Positions 1 through 10,406 of a DNA stretch of 64,000 nucleotides are shown one piece after another. Below the pieces are notes generated by a model. That model searched no databases. It saw only the letters and a list, made by a program, of their open reading frames with translations, and was not told the origin of the DNA. This DNA is from Rhizobiales bacterium 62-47 (GTDB lineage: Bacteria; Pseudomonadota; Alphaproteobacteria; Rhizobiales; Xanthobacteraceae). Every line of letters begins with the position of its first letter. The first letter of the stretch is position 1. The position numbers and the translations under genes are program-made. The DNA lies in contig MKVX01000018.1 of assembly GCA_001899255.1 (NCBI GenBank), positions 123,140-187,139 on the forward strand. Direction: 5' to 3'.

Positions 1-23
1 TGCCGTAATTGCCTGCGGCGCGA

Positions 24-1085
24 TCAGGAGAGCGGTGTTGCGTCGTGCACCAGCGGCGGTGCGGCATGGACCAGGCCGGTCTGCACCAGCGGCGTCAGCA
101 CTTCGAGCTGCACCATGGGGCAGCGGATCAAGCGGCCGTCGCCCGCGAAATCGAACGTCACGTCGTCGCTGATGTTGCCGCCGTCGTCGAAGCCGTAGGC
201 GAAGTTGAGCATCATCTGCACCATGATGACGGCGCCCGCCGGCACCGGAATCAGATTGAAGCTGAGCGGCACCGCTTCATTGGCGAACATCTTGCTGGCA
301 TAGGCCGGGTCGCCGAAGATATGGCCGCCGTGCGCGTGCAGGTGCAACACCTCCTTGAACGCATCGGTACCCATGCCCTGAATATAGGTCTGGTCGAGGC
401 TGTGTCCGGTCGCCGGATCGTTGCCCCAGCCGCTCCAGCGCATCGGGCTGAGCGAGGCCCTGATCCACGCATCGGTGGTGTCGCCGGAGAAGATGCCGGG
501 AGCGGCGGCGATGCCGCACGCGCCGTTGAAAATGAACTGCGAGCTGACGTTGATGACGGTGGTGTAGTCGCTCGGGTTCTGCCAGATGAAATAGAAGTTG
601 AACCAGGTGTTGTCCGAGCCGGAATTGGTCCCGACCTTGTACTGGATCGAGCTGTTGAACGGCTCGACGTGATTGTCGATGAAGTTGCTAATCTCGAACT
701 TCGGTTGCTGCAGGATCAGCACCGGCCGGTCGAGCGTCACGAAGCTCGATGTGAAGGGCAGGGCCAGCAGCGCCTGCGCCTGCCGCATGCGGGCGACGCC
801 TTCCTGATATGCCGCTTCCGCCGCGGCCAAATGTTTCGCCCGCTCGCTGCGCTGTCGGTCGAACAGCGCGCGATGTTCGCTGGCATCCTGCGCCAGCATC
901 TTGTTCAGTTTCTCGATGTCGAGCCCGGCCTTCGCCAACACGGGCTGCAGCAATTTGCCGGCGGCGCGGCGCGTCTTCGCCGCCTGCCGGTGTTGCAGCT
1001 GTTCGGCGTGTCCCGCATCGAACAGGGCGGGAGGCTTGATCGACGCAATAGTTGTCCTGAAATGATCTTCGTCGAACCGTGTCAT
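24..1085 (-). CDS. hypothetical protein, 353 aa
   Basis: Product not recognised. The protein is soluble, with no signal peptide or membrane segment visible. Residues about 1-110 are helical and charged (many A, K, R, Q and E, coiled-coil-like). The rest is richer in aromatic, Gly and Asn residues and reads like a beta-rich globular domain, with a His-rich stretch LHLHAHGGHIFG that could bind metal. I chose the ATG at 1085 rather than an upstream one because GGAGAG lies about 6 bases before it. It is the last of a run of minus-strand genes that includes the HWE kinase, but the 236-bp gap argues for its own promoter. Function cannot be inferred. Confidence 0.75.
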   Translation of the reverse strand: MTRFDEDHFRTTIASIKPPALFDAGHAEQLQHRQAAKTRRAAGKLLQPVLAKAGLDIEKLNKMLAQDASEHRALFDRQRSERAKHLAAAEAAYQEGVARMRQAQALLALPFTSSFVTLDRPVLILQQPKFEISNFIDNHVEPFNSSIQYKVGTNSGSDNTWFNFYFIWQNPSDYTTVINVSSQFIFNGACGIAAAPGIFSGDTTDAWIRASLSPMRWSGWGNDPATGHSLDQTYIQGMGTDAFKEVLHLHAHGGHIFGDPAYASKMFANEAVPLSFNLIPVPAGAVIMVQMMLNFAYGFDDGGNISDDVTFDFAGDGRLIRCPMVQLEVLTPLVQTGLVHAAPPLVHDATPLS

Positions 1086-1284
1086 GCGATCTCTCCATTT
1101 TTCCGTAAATCGCAACAGTGCGCATCGCCTGTTGCGCTTTGACACGCCGTTCGCGGAGAGGGTTCAAGGCGCGGCGTGCTTCATCTGCGAAGCCGCCGGA
1201 ATCGGCCGCCGGTGCAACAACAAGGCCTATATTTGGTTTGCGCAGTCGTTCGCCTTTGCATCGAACTGCAGTGAATTGCGCGAC

Positions 1285-1312
1285 GACTCGCGGGCTGTGG
1301 ATCACGCGAGTC
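1285..1312 (-). terminator. hairpin downstream of the HWE kinase gene
   Basis: An 8-bp perfect inverted repeat (GACTCGCG/CGCGAGTC, 1285-1292 and 1305-1312) with a 12-nt loop lies just past the kinase stop codon. There is no T-run, so an intrinsic terminator is only a weak possibility; it may simply be a stable mRNA 3' end. Confidence 0.3.
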
Positions 1313-1321
1313 CGTGCCGCC

Positions 1322-2023
1322 TCAGGCGAGGCGCATCGTCGGTTCCTGCATCGAGTTCACCGGGACGTCGATATTGCAGACCAGTCCCGACGGCAGGAAC
1401 TGCAAACGAGGGGTGCCGGCGAGCTGGCCGGGCAGGGCCTGATTGATGAAGCGGGTTCCGAAACTGCGCTGCATCGGCTCCGCGACGGCAGGTCCGCCGC
1501 TTTCGATCCATTGCAGCTTGAACCGTTCGGTGGTTTCGTCGACCGACCAGGTGATGGAGATGCGGCCGTTCGGCGTCGACAGGGCGCCATGCTTCAGAGC
1601 GTTGGTGCAGAGTTCATGAAGCACCATGGACAACTCGACCGTCGGTCCCGACGAAATCGCGAGATTGTCTCCGCTGATGCTGAATTGCTTCAGCCCTTCG
1701 GTCTGAAACGCGAGAATGGCATTCTCGATCAGCGTCCGGCAGCCCGCACCTGTCCAGCCTTCGCGGATGAGCAAATCATGCGAGATGCCGAGCGCGTGGA
1801 AGCGGCTGGCAATGGTGGCGGCGGCGTCCTCGAGGCTGTTCGCCTCGCGCATGCTGTGTGAGGTGATAGCCGAGGCGATCGCCAGGACGTTCTTGACCCG
1901 ATGGTGGAGCTCGCCGATCAGCGCGGTCTGGAGCTTGGCCGCAACCGAATGGGCGCGCGCTTCAACGCCGGCCTGAATGAGCATCTGCCGCAGTTGGTCG
2001 TTCTCTTCCTCAATATCACGCAA
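1322..2023 (-). CDS. HWE-family sensor histidine kinase (short, no input domain)
   Basis: Cytoplasmic histidine kinase of 233 residues. The phospho-acceptor block GELHHRVKN is at residues 38-45, the N-box HELCTNALKHG at 136-146 and LQWIESGGP at about 170-178. The N-box His and the W-x-E are the defining residues of the HWE family. A short coiled segment precedes the H-box; there is no PAS, GAF or membrane domain, so the stimulus is unknown. The catalytic core lacks a classical long G2 region, as is common for HWE kinases. No response regulator is adjacent. The start is uncertain: residue 1 is a TTG without a good ribosome site, and no ATG or GTG lies in frame before the upstream stop (see findings). 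Confidence 0.85.
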   Translation of the reverse strand: MRDIEEENDQLRQMLIQAGVEARAHSVAAKLQTALIGELHHRVKNVLAIASAITSHSMREANSLEDAAATIASRFHALGISHDLLIREGWTGAGCRTLIENAILAFQTEGLKQFSISGDNLAISSGPTVELSMVLHELCTNALKHGALSTPNGRISITWSVDETTERFKLQWIESGGPAVAEPMQRSFGTRFINQALPGQLAGTPRLQFLPSGLVCNIDVPVNSMQEPTMRLA

Positions 2024-2242
2024 AGAGGTGTAGCGCCTGTTTCTGTTGATCGACGTCTCCCTCGGTGACGGCGCTCATGCCTGGTGTTCCATGGCGAGTA
2101 ATCGCGTCGATGTTGCTGAGATCGAGCAGGCATCTCGCTGCGACGATGAACAGCGCGTCAAGATCATTCGTGAAGCTCCTGGTCCGCCCAACAGGCGGGT
2201 TAAAAATCGCGGATCACTTCGCAACGATCCATTGTCGTGTCG

Positions 2243-2539
2243 TCAGATCTTGTCGGTAAGTCGGCTAAAATCCGACAGCACCGCCGCCACAAGGTTGCGG
2301 TGTTGCGAGTCCTGCGGATCCAGCGCCGCAGCATACAGATTCAGAACATAGCGCGCTTTGGCTGCGGCTTCTGGCCACGTCGTGGCAGGGACGGTCAGCA
2401 ACTGTGCCTCGATCTCGAGTTGTCGGTCGCGCAACGTCTTGGCATTCGCCTCGGCATCCGCGACGAGGCGCCGAAGATCGGTTGCTTTCTGTGCTGCCAT
2501 GCCTCGGTGGCGGTCAAGCTCGATAGGGGTGTCGCTCAC
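2243..2539 (-). CDS. small hypothetical protein, 98 aa
   Basis: Not recognised. A soluble, mostly helical protein: residues about 10-50 are rich in A, E, R and Q and look like a coiled coil, followed by a second amphipathic helix. It has no Cys and no export signal. Its ATG overlaps the stop of the preceding minus-strand gene by 4 bp (ATGA), so the two are probably translationally coupled and may act together. The 3' flank runs 219 bp to the HWE kinase. Confidence 0.6.
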   Translation of the reverse strand: MSDTPIELDRHRGMAAQKATDLRRLVADAEANAKTLRDRQLEIEAQLLTVPATTWPEAAAKARYVLNLYAAALDPQDSQHRNLVAAVLSDFSRLTDKI

Positions 2540-2802
2540 GGCAATTGACTCGCGTCGTGGTGTTGCGCGTCGGCGAGATCGAGCGAGCCGATCGTCAGCA
2601 TTTGCATCGACGCCTGATGCGGTGGTGCGCCGGGCACCATGATCATCGTGGCCACGCGCCGGTAGCAGGGGAAGGAGAGGCCTTCGATCAACTCCTCATC
2701 AGTCACCACTTCGTAGCTGCCGGCCGGGAGCTGCCGATCGATGCCTTTGATTTGCACCGGGTGTTTGAATGTCACTATCTCACGACGTGATCGTGTCATC
2801 AT
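2536..2802 (-). CDS. small hypothetical protein, 88 aa
   Basis: Not recognised. A compact basic/beta protein whose N-terminal half (VTFKHPVQIKGIDRQLPAGS) reads like a small beta-barrel, with an acidic segment DEELIEG after it. A strong AGGAGG lies 8 bases before the first of two tandem ATG codons, which supports this start and suggests good expression. It is the first gene of a two-gene unit with the overlapping 98-aa gene. No membrane or metal-binding motif is visible. Confidence 0.65.
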   Translation of the reverse strand: MMTRSRREIVTFKHPVQIKGIDRQLPAGSYEVVTDEELIEGLSFPCYRRVATMIMVPGAPPHQASMQMLTIGSLDLADAQHHDASQLP

Positions 2803-2981
2803 GACACGTACCTCCTCGGTAATGAGACATTTGACATTGTTTGATGGTGCGCCCTTCCGCCTACAATAGCCATTGAATTATTCGTGGTGGAACCGGGGCA
2901 TGCGATTGATGGTTAGCTTTCCTCGCCTTGAAGGTGCCGGTGATTAGTCGAAGACGTTTATTCGAAACCGTTCCAAACGTG

Positions 2982-3025
2982 GGGTGCGTGCCACGCCTCT
3001 CGTGGGTGCGTGCCACGCCTCTCGT
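2982..3025. repeat. 22-bp perfect tandem repeat, two copies
   Basis: Two exact copies of a 22-bp unit lie end to end (2982-3003 and 3004-3025). Each unit contains the short self-complementary stretch GCGTGCCACGC-like, so the pair can fold. It sits in the non-coding region upstream of the periplasmic binding protein gene. Confidence 0.9.
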
Positions 3026-3099
3026 CTCCTCGACATAGGTCTTGGACGGACTGGAACTTGACAGATTCTGAGAATAGGATTATAAACCTATTTATCCCG

Positions 3100-3545
3100 C
3101 CTCACTGAGAGGGGCGGCTCGCGATCGTCACGGTCTGCGGGGCGGGATGCGGTGGACGCCGCGGCGTTCGATGCGCCTTGGCGCGGTTCGGTCGGCTGCA
3201 AGGCTGACCGGGACGCGCGAAGGAAGGCTGACGACCACGCCGTTAGTTTCGTCCGCAACGCGGCTGCCGGGTTCTCCGGTGGCTTGCCGCGCGGGCGGGG
3301 CGCAGGCGGACGGGCCAAAGCGCGATATCCCGGCGCATCGCCTTGCGCCATGGGGCAGCGCCAAAGCTTGCCTCTCGAGCAGAGAGCGAGCGGCGGCACG
3401 TAAGCCCCCTGCAGTGGTAATCACCTCAGGGTCGGTTGCCAGGGGTTTTCGCGAAGCAAGCCGTCACTCCCACTGCGTGCGGAACGCCGGACGCATCGTG
3501 CGTCCGGCGTTCCGCGCGCCCTCTCAAGTGAGAGAGCGCAGACGT
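3100..3545. repeat. interspersed repeat of a family seen in bradyrhizobia (probable)
   Basis: This roughly 445-bp stretch contains no convincing gene; its reading frames have the Arg/Ala/Pro-rich composition of non-coding GC-rich DNA. The left end (GGCTCGCGATCGTCACGG, then a GGATGCGGTGGACGC block) and the right end (GAAGCAAGCCGTCACTCCC, a long hairpin, then GCGCCCTCT) match from memory the ends of a dispersed element common in Bradyrhizobium and Rhodopseudomonas, often mis-annotated as short proteins. The middle is diverged. Boundaries are approximate, and copy number elsewhere in the genome cannot be seen from here. Confidence 0.5.
3479..3515. repeat. perfect 17-bp hairpin inside the interspersed repeat
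   Basis: Arms 3479-3495 and 3499-3515 are perfectly complementary, separated by a 3-nt TCG loop; the arms carry GGAACGCCGGACGCA. This is the most stable palindrome seen in the window. It lies 200 bp upstream of the binding-protein gene and is not followed by a T-run. Confidence 0.9.
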
Positions 3546-3718
3546 GAACCACAGCTCGGGCGCGAAACGCGTCGCGAGAATGCGAAGCCGTGTGAAAACT
3601 TGTGTCTAGACGCTACGCGCCCGCGCGCGCAGCAATCGCAGCAGCACGGCGCTGGCAAATTGCGCCGGAGCATTGTTAGATGCTTGGCTTTTAATAAAAA
3701 CAAAGGGAGTGAACTCGA

Positions 3719-4942
3719 ATGATCCGCCTTCCGTCCAGACTGGCCGCGATCTCGGCTGCGGCGCTGTTGCTCTCCGCGGGCAGCGCGCTGGCCCAGAAAA
3801 AATACGACACCGGCGCCACCGACACTGAAATCAAGATCGGCAACATCGAGGCCTATAGCGGCCCCGCTTCGGCTTACGGCATCATCGGCAAGACCGAAGA
3901 AGCCTACTTCAAGATGGTCAACGACAATGGCGGCATCAAAGGCCGCAAGATCAATTTCATCAGCTATGACGATGCCTACAGCCCGCCGAAGACCGTCGAG
4001 CAAACGCGCAAGCTGGTCGAGAGCGACGAGGTGCTGTTCATCTTCAACGCGCTCGGCACGCCGACGCAGTCCGCCGTGCAGAAATATCTCAACACCAAGA
4101 AGGTGCCGCAGCTGTTCCTCGCTACCGGCGCCAGCAAGTGGGACGATCCCAAGAACTTCCCGTGGACCATGGGCTTCCAGCCGAGCTATCGCTCGGAAGC
4201 GCGCATCTTCGCCAAGTACATCATGCAGACCAAGCCCGATGCCAAGGTCGCGGTGTTCTTCCAGAACGATGACTTCGGCAAGGATTACGTCACCGGCCTG
4301 AAGGATGTGTTCGGCGCCAACAGTTCGAAGATCATCATTGCCGAGGAAAGCTATGAGACCAGCGAGCCGACCATCGACTCGCACATCATCAAGCTGAAGG
4401 GCACCGGCGCCGATGTGCTGGTCAACATTTCGACGCCGAAGTTCGCCGCGCAGGCCATCAAGAAGATGCACGAGATCGGCTGGAAGCCGATGCACTTGAT
4501 GACCGACGTGTCGATCTCGATCGGCGCGGTGATGAAGCCTGCGGGCTTCGATGCGTCGGAGGGCGTGCTATCGGCGGGCTATCTCAAGGATGCGTCCGAT
4601 CCGCAGTGGAAGGATGACGCAGGCATGAAGAAATTCATGGCCTTCGTCGACAAGTACATGCCTGGCGCCAACATCGCGGACGCCAACATGGTCTACGGCT
4701 ACGCAGCCGCGCAGACCATGGTGCATGTGCTCGAACAGTGCGGCGACAACCTGACGCGCGAGAACATTATGAAGCAGGCGGCCAGCATCAAGGGCTTTTC
4801 GCCCGACACGCTGATCCCCGGCATTCACGTCAAGACCAGCGCCGCCGACTTCGCGCCGATCGAGCAGCTCAAGATGATGAAGTTCAAGGACGGCAAGTGG
4901 GATCTGTTCGGCGACGTGCTCAGCGCCGAGACCGAGCGCTGA
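3719..4942 (+). CDS. ABC transporter substrate-binding protein (branched-chain amino acid type)
   Basis: Periplasmic ligand-binding protein of the LivJ/LivK class (Peripla_BP_6 fold), 407 residues, the usual length. Residues 1-25 form a signal peptide ending ALA-Q. The mature part begins with the typical KIGNIEAYSGPASAYG strand-loop, and two lobes follow (about 30-145 and 146-400). AGGGAG about 9 bases before the ATG supports the start. Members bind amino acids, amides, urea or aromatic acids; the ligand cannot be read from sequence. No permease or ATPase gene is adjacent, so it must work with a transporter encoded elsewhere. A terminator follows directly. Confidence 0.9.
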   Translation: MIRLPSRLAAISAAALLLSAGSALAQKKYDTGATDTEIKIGNIEAYSGPASAYGIIGKTEEAYFKMVNDNGGIKGRKINFISYDDAYSPPKTVEQTRKLVESDEVLFIFNALGTPTQSAVQKYLNTKKVPQLFLATGASKWDDPKNFPWTMGFQPSYRSEARIFAKYIMQTKPDAKVAVFFQNDDFGKDYVTGLKDVFGANSSKIIIAEESYETSEPTIDSHIIKLKGTGADVLVNISTPKFAAQAIKKMHEIGWKPMHLMTDVSISIGAVMKPAGFDASEGVLSAGYLKDASDPQWKDDAGMKKFMAFVDKYMPGANIADANMVYGYAAAQTMVHVLEQCGDNLTRENIMKQAASIKGFSPDTLIPGIHVKTSAADFAPIEQLKMMKFKDGKWDLFGDVLSAETER

Positions 4943-4950
4943 CGGCCTGC

Positions 4951-4990
4951 AATAAAAAAACGGGCGGTGCCGATGTGGCGCCGCCCGTTT
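4951..4990. terminator. bidirectional intrinsic terminator
   Basis: A 14-bp stem (4958-4971 with 4977-4990, one G-T wobble) with a 5-nt loop lies between two convergent genes. On the minus strand the stem is followed by seven T and then ATT, a strong terminator for the chemoreceptor gene. On the plus strand only TTT follows, so it is weaker for the binding-protein gene. Confidence 0.85.
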
Positions 4991-5011
4991 CGATTCGGTT
5001 GCCTGATTGGC

Positions 5012-6361
5012 TTACGCCGCCGCGGCGATGGTCTTGAGGAAGCCGTCGATTTCGCTCTGCAGATTGACGGTGGACTCCGACAGCTGCTTCGCCGACGACA
5101 GCAATTGCGTCGATGCCGCGCCTGTCTGATTGGCGCCGGCGCTGACTTCGGCGATGGTGCCCGCCACTTGCGATGTGCCGGCCGCGGTGCGCTGGATGTT
5201 GCTGGAAATTTCCTGCGTCGCCGCGCCCTGCTGCTCGATCGCCGCCGAGATCGCCGTTGTGATCTCGGAGATCTGGCCGATCGTCGAACTGATTATGCGG
5301 ATCGAATTGACTGCTTCTTCGGTCGCCGTCTGCATCCCGGCGATCTGGACGCCGATCTCGTCGGTCGCCTTCGCGGTCTGCGCGGCCAGCGCCTTCACCT
5401 CCTGCGCCACCACGGCGAAGCCACGGCCGGCTTCACCAGCCCGCGCCGCTTCGATGGTGGCGTTGAGCGCCAGCAGGTTGGTCTGCTCGGCCACCGAGGT
5501 AATCAGCTTGATGACGTCGCCGATGCGGCTTGCCGCCTGCGACAATGCATTGATGCGGGCATCGGTCTCGTTGGCCTGCGTCACTGCGTTGGTGGCGATG
5601 CGGTTGGATTCCTGCACCTGCTTGGAAATCTCGTGCACGGAGCTCGCCAGTTCCTCGGTCGCCGACGCCACCGACTGCACGTTGCTGGATGCGTCTTCCG
5701 ACGCATCCTTGACCACGCGGGCCAGCCGCGTGGTGGTGTCGGCGTTGTCGCTCAGCGAGCGGGCGGTGCCCTCGAGTTCGCTCGAGGCACTCGACAGCGA
5801 ACCGATAATATTGCGGAAGCGGTCGCCGGCATGCGCGATGGCATCCTTCCGCACCTGGCGATTGGAGCCGAAATACACCGCGACGACGGTTTCGGCATCG
5901 AGCGTCAACGCCTTGGCGAGCGCGGTCAGCATCGCCGCTTTCTTGTCGCGCGCGGCAGCGGCGGCCCTGCCGAAGCGGGGCACCACGATGCTGGCTTCGA
6001 CTTCCTTGGTCAGTTGATCGGTCAGGAACATCTGGCGGCAGCCGACGTACCACTGCGGCGCCAGGCCGGCGGTGTGGTTGAACTCGCAGATGCGCTGCGC
6101 GGAGGTCCGGTAGGTCTCGCCGAAGTCGCCGGCAGCAATCAGTTCCCAATGGGTCAGCTGCATGCGGATCGCGTCGGCCACGGTTTGCGGGCTCTTGAAG
6201 ATGGCCGAGGAAGGTTCGTGCTGCCGGACCTTGTCGTAGAACTTGGCCAGGATGCCGGGGAGGCTCTTGGCAAGAAACGGCTGCATCTCGCGGAGCGTGG
6301 CCCGAGTGGCGTCGTCGATCTGGATCAAGTCGAGACGAATCTGGTTCCAATCGGGGGTCAT
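5012..6361 (-). CDS. globin-coupled methyl-accepting chemotaxis protein (soluble)
   Basis: Cytoplasmic chemoreceptor of 449 residues with no membrane segment. Residues about 1-165 form a globin-type sensor domain; the [12 protein letters not shown] block near residue 96 matches the proximal-His region of HemAT-like sensors (H-x3-GL-x-P-x-WY), so heme and O2 or redox sensing is likely. Residues about 190-449 form the coiled-coil signalling domain, with the conserved tip [15 protein letters not shown] at 292-306 that contacts CheA/CheW. The ATG at 6361 was chosen over one 36 bases upstream because GGAG lies 8 bases before it. No che genes are nearby, so it probably feeds a chemosensory array encoded elsewhere. 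Confidence 0.93.
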   Translation of the reverse strand: MTPDWNQIRLDLIQIDDATRATLREMQPFLAKSLPGILAKFYDKVRQHEPSSAIFKSPQTVADAIRMQLTHWELIAAGDFGETYRTSAQRICEFNHTAGLAPQWYVGCRQMFLTDQLTKEVEASIVVPRFGRAAAAARDKKAAMLTALAKALTLDAETVVAVYFGSNRQVRKDAIAHAGDRFRNIIGSLSSASSELEGTARSLSDNADTTTRLARVVKDASEDASSNVQSVASATEELASSVHEISKQVQESNRIATNAVTQANETDARINALSQAASRIGDVIKLITSVAEQTNLLALNATIEAARAGEAGRGFAVVAQEVKALAAQTAKATDEIGVQIAGMQTATEEAVNSIRIISSTIGQISEITTAISAAIEQQGAATQEISSNIQRTAAGTSQVAGTIAEVSAGANQTGAASTQLLSSAKQLSESTVNLQSEIDGFLKTIAAAA

Positions 6362-6508
6362 TCTGGACTCCGGGGCAGGACATTCTGTGCCCGCCATTTA
6401 ACGGAACCACCGTTAATGGAGTGCGAATGTACCGGCGAAGTCCGAAGATTTAGCCAGAACCGCGGGCGGTTCTGGCTGGGCCATGGCGTGATCCTGGACG
6501 CGTTGCGG

Positions 6509-7213
6509 TTAGCCGGCGGGCTGGCCGATCATGATGCCGAGCTTGCCGACGCCATCGACGCCGCACTCGACCTTGTCGCCCGGCACCAGCGCCCCAACGC
6601 CGGCGGGGGTGCCGGTCATGATGATGTCGCCGGCAGCCAGCGCCACCTGCTCGGAAAGCTTGGCGATGATTTCCGGGACGTTCCAGATCAGTTCGGTGAG
6701 GTCGCCGTTCTGCTTCTCGATCCCATTGACCGAGAGCCAGATCTTGCCTTTGGTCGGATGGCCGATCCTGGTGGCCGGCTGCAAGGCGCCGCATGGCGCG
6801 GAATTGTCGAACGACTTGCCGATCTCCCACGGTCGTTCCTTCTTGCGCGACGCCTGCTGCAGGTCGCGGCGGGTGAGGTCGATGCCGACGCCATAACCGT
6901 AGACATGATCGAGCGCGCGCGCGGCCGGAATATTCAGGCTGCCGCTTTTGAGCGCGACGATCAATTCGACCTCATGATGGAGATCCTTCGTAAGCGGCGG
7001 ATAAGGGATCGTTGCGCCATCGCCGACGATCATGTCGGCGTGCTTGGCGAAGAAGAACGGCGGCGCGCGTTCGTCGTTGCCCATCTCGCGGATGTGCTCG
7101 AGATAGTTGCGTCCGACGCACCAGATGCGGCGCACCGGAAAGACCTGCGTTTCCCCGGCGACCGGAATGGCGGCCTGCGGCGGCGGAGCAATGACGAACG
7201 ACGATGCATTCAT
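6509..7213 (-). CDS. fumarylacetoacetate hydrolase (FAH) family protein
   Basis: Soluble 234-residue member of the FAH superfamily, single-domain type as in fumarylpyruvate hydrolase and related acylpyruvases. GRNY is at 34-37. The metal ligands E81 and E83 (HHEVELIVAL) and D112 (GVGIDLTRRD) are present, and MTGTPAGVG is near residue 200. These enzymes cleave C-C bonds of beta-keto acids in aromatic degradation or act as oxaloacetate decarboxylases; which applies here cannot be told. It sits alone between the chemoreceptor and the MsbA-like gene, all on the minus strand but with separate spacing. Confidence 0.88.
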   Translation of the reverse strand: MNASSFVIAPPPQAAIPVAGETQVFPVRRIWCVGRNYLEHIREMGNDERAPPFFFAKHADMIVGDGATIPYPPLTKDLHHEVELIVALKSGSLNIPAARALDHVYGYGVGIDLTRRDLQQASRKKERPWEIGKSFDNSAPCGALQPATRIGHPTKGKIWLSVNGIEKQNGDLTELIWNVPEIIAKLSEQVALAAGDIIMTGTPAGVGALVPGDKVECGVDGVGKLGIMIGQPAG

Positions 7214-7283
7214 GGGCTTACCCGAAGTCGGCTGAAGATGCGGAGATGCGCGAAGGGAGAATTCGTGCGGCGATCAAGCCATC

Positions 7284-9086
<1,803 letters not shown>

Positions 9087-9206
9087 CCGCGTTCCATTGA
9101 CGGGCGCGAACGATATTGCGCACGCGTCAGGGTTGTATGGTAAACGTTTGTTTCATTGCCTGTTATGGGTGGCTTTTTCAAGCCAAAAGCGGCACTTGTG
9201 CAATGC

Positions 9207-10220
9207 TCAAGCCGATACCGCGCGGCGCTCGCTGCCCGCTCGCTCGCCGATCAGCTTGCTCTCCCAGGCCAGCGCGTGCCGGGCAATGGTTTCGAGATCG
9301 TCGTATTGGGGCGTCCAGTCCAGCACCGACCGAATACGGCTGGTATCGGCAATCATCGTCATGATGTCGCCAGGGCGGCGCGGTGCGTACTGGACCGCGA
9401 ATTGGCGGCCCGAGACACGGCGCACGGCTTCGATTGTTTCCAGCACCGAGTAGCCGCGTCCATAGCCACAATTCAGCGTTGTCGAATCGCCTCCCTGGCG
9501 CAAATGGGCGAGGGCGGCGCGGTGCGCCTGGGCGAGATCGCTGACATGGATGAAATCGCGGATGCAGCTGCCGTCGGGTGTCGGATAGTCGGTGCCGTAA
9601 ACTTCGATCCTAGCGCGTTGTCCGGTTGCGGCTTCAACCGCGATCTTGAGCAGGTGAGTTGCGCCAACCGTGGCGAGGCCGATACGCGCGTGCGGGTCAG
9701 CGCCCGCGACGTTGAAGTAGCGCAGCACGACGAACTTCATGTCATGGGCCGACGCGGCATCGTGCAACATGATCTCGGTCATCAGTTTCGATGAGCCGTA
9801 GGGTGACAGCGGTCGCGTGGGTGCCTGTTCCGGAACCGGCACTTGTTCGGGATTGCCATACACTGCGGCGGTCGAGGAAAAGATGAAGCGCTTGACGCCG
9901 CAGTTGATCGCGACGTTGAGCAGATTACGCGTCGTCATGGTGTTGTTGCGATAATAGCCCAGCGGATCGCGCAGCGACTCCGGAACGACGACCGAACCGG
10001 CGAAGTGAATAATGGCATCTACTTCATGCGCGGCGATGACGCCTTCGACCAGATTCTCATCACCGGCGTCGCCGATAAACAGCGGAACCCCTTCGGGCAG
10101 GAAAGAGGTGAACCCGGTACTCAGGTTGTCGACGACGACGACGTTTTCCCCAGCTTCCACGAGCGCCAGAACCATATGGCTGCCGATATAGCCGGCGCCG
10201 CCGGTAACGAGGACGGTCAT
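9207..10220 (-). CDS. galE: UDP-glucose 4-epimerase
   Basis: Extended short-chain dehydrogenase of 337 residues that interconverts UDP-glucose and UDP-galactose, supplying sugars for LPS and exopolysaccharide. The NAD-binding GGAGYIGSH is at 7-15. The catalytic set is complete: SST at 115-117 and Tyr141/Lys145 in YGSSK. NLSTG after the second strand and NCGYGRGYSV late in the protein are typical of GalE. Length is normal. It diverges from waaC and precedes the MsbA-like gene on the same strand. Some family members also act on N-acetylated sugars, which sequence alone does not exclude. Confidence 0.93.
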   Translation of the reverse strand: MTVLVTGGAGYIGSHMVLALVEAGENVVVVDNLSTGFTSFLPEGVPLFIGDAGDENLVEGVIAAHEVDAIIHFAGSVVVPESLRDPLGYYRNNTMTTRNLLNVAINCGVKRFIFSSTAAVYGNPEQVPVPEQAPTRPLSPYGSSKLMTEIMLHDAASAHDMKFVVLRYFNVAGADPHARIGLATVGATHLLKIAVEAATGQRARIEVYGTDYPTPDGSCIRDFIHVSDLAQAHRAALAHLRQGGDSTTLNCGYGRGYSVLETIEAVRRVSGRQFAVQYAPRRPGDIMTMIADTSRIRSVLDWTPQYDDLETIARHALAWESKLIGERAGSERRAVSA

Positions 10221-10406
10221 GTCATCTTTCCCTGTACTTCGGTGCGTTCAGCCGGTGACGGCGTGCCCCGAGACTAGGGTGTGGCGGTGCAAACAACGTA
10301 TAAAGTCGGGCTTGGGACGGACCAATTTCCTATGATATTGGCCGGGAATCGTGCGTATGGTTGCCAAATTCTCACCATGGGCACCGAAATTCAGGCTTCG
10401 CCGGCG

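Noticed and set aside
3147..3722. 191-codon frame upstream of the binding protein
   Set aside because: It crosses the interspersed repeat and its hairpin, has biased Arg/Ala composition and overlaps the start of the next gene.
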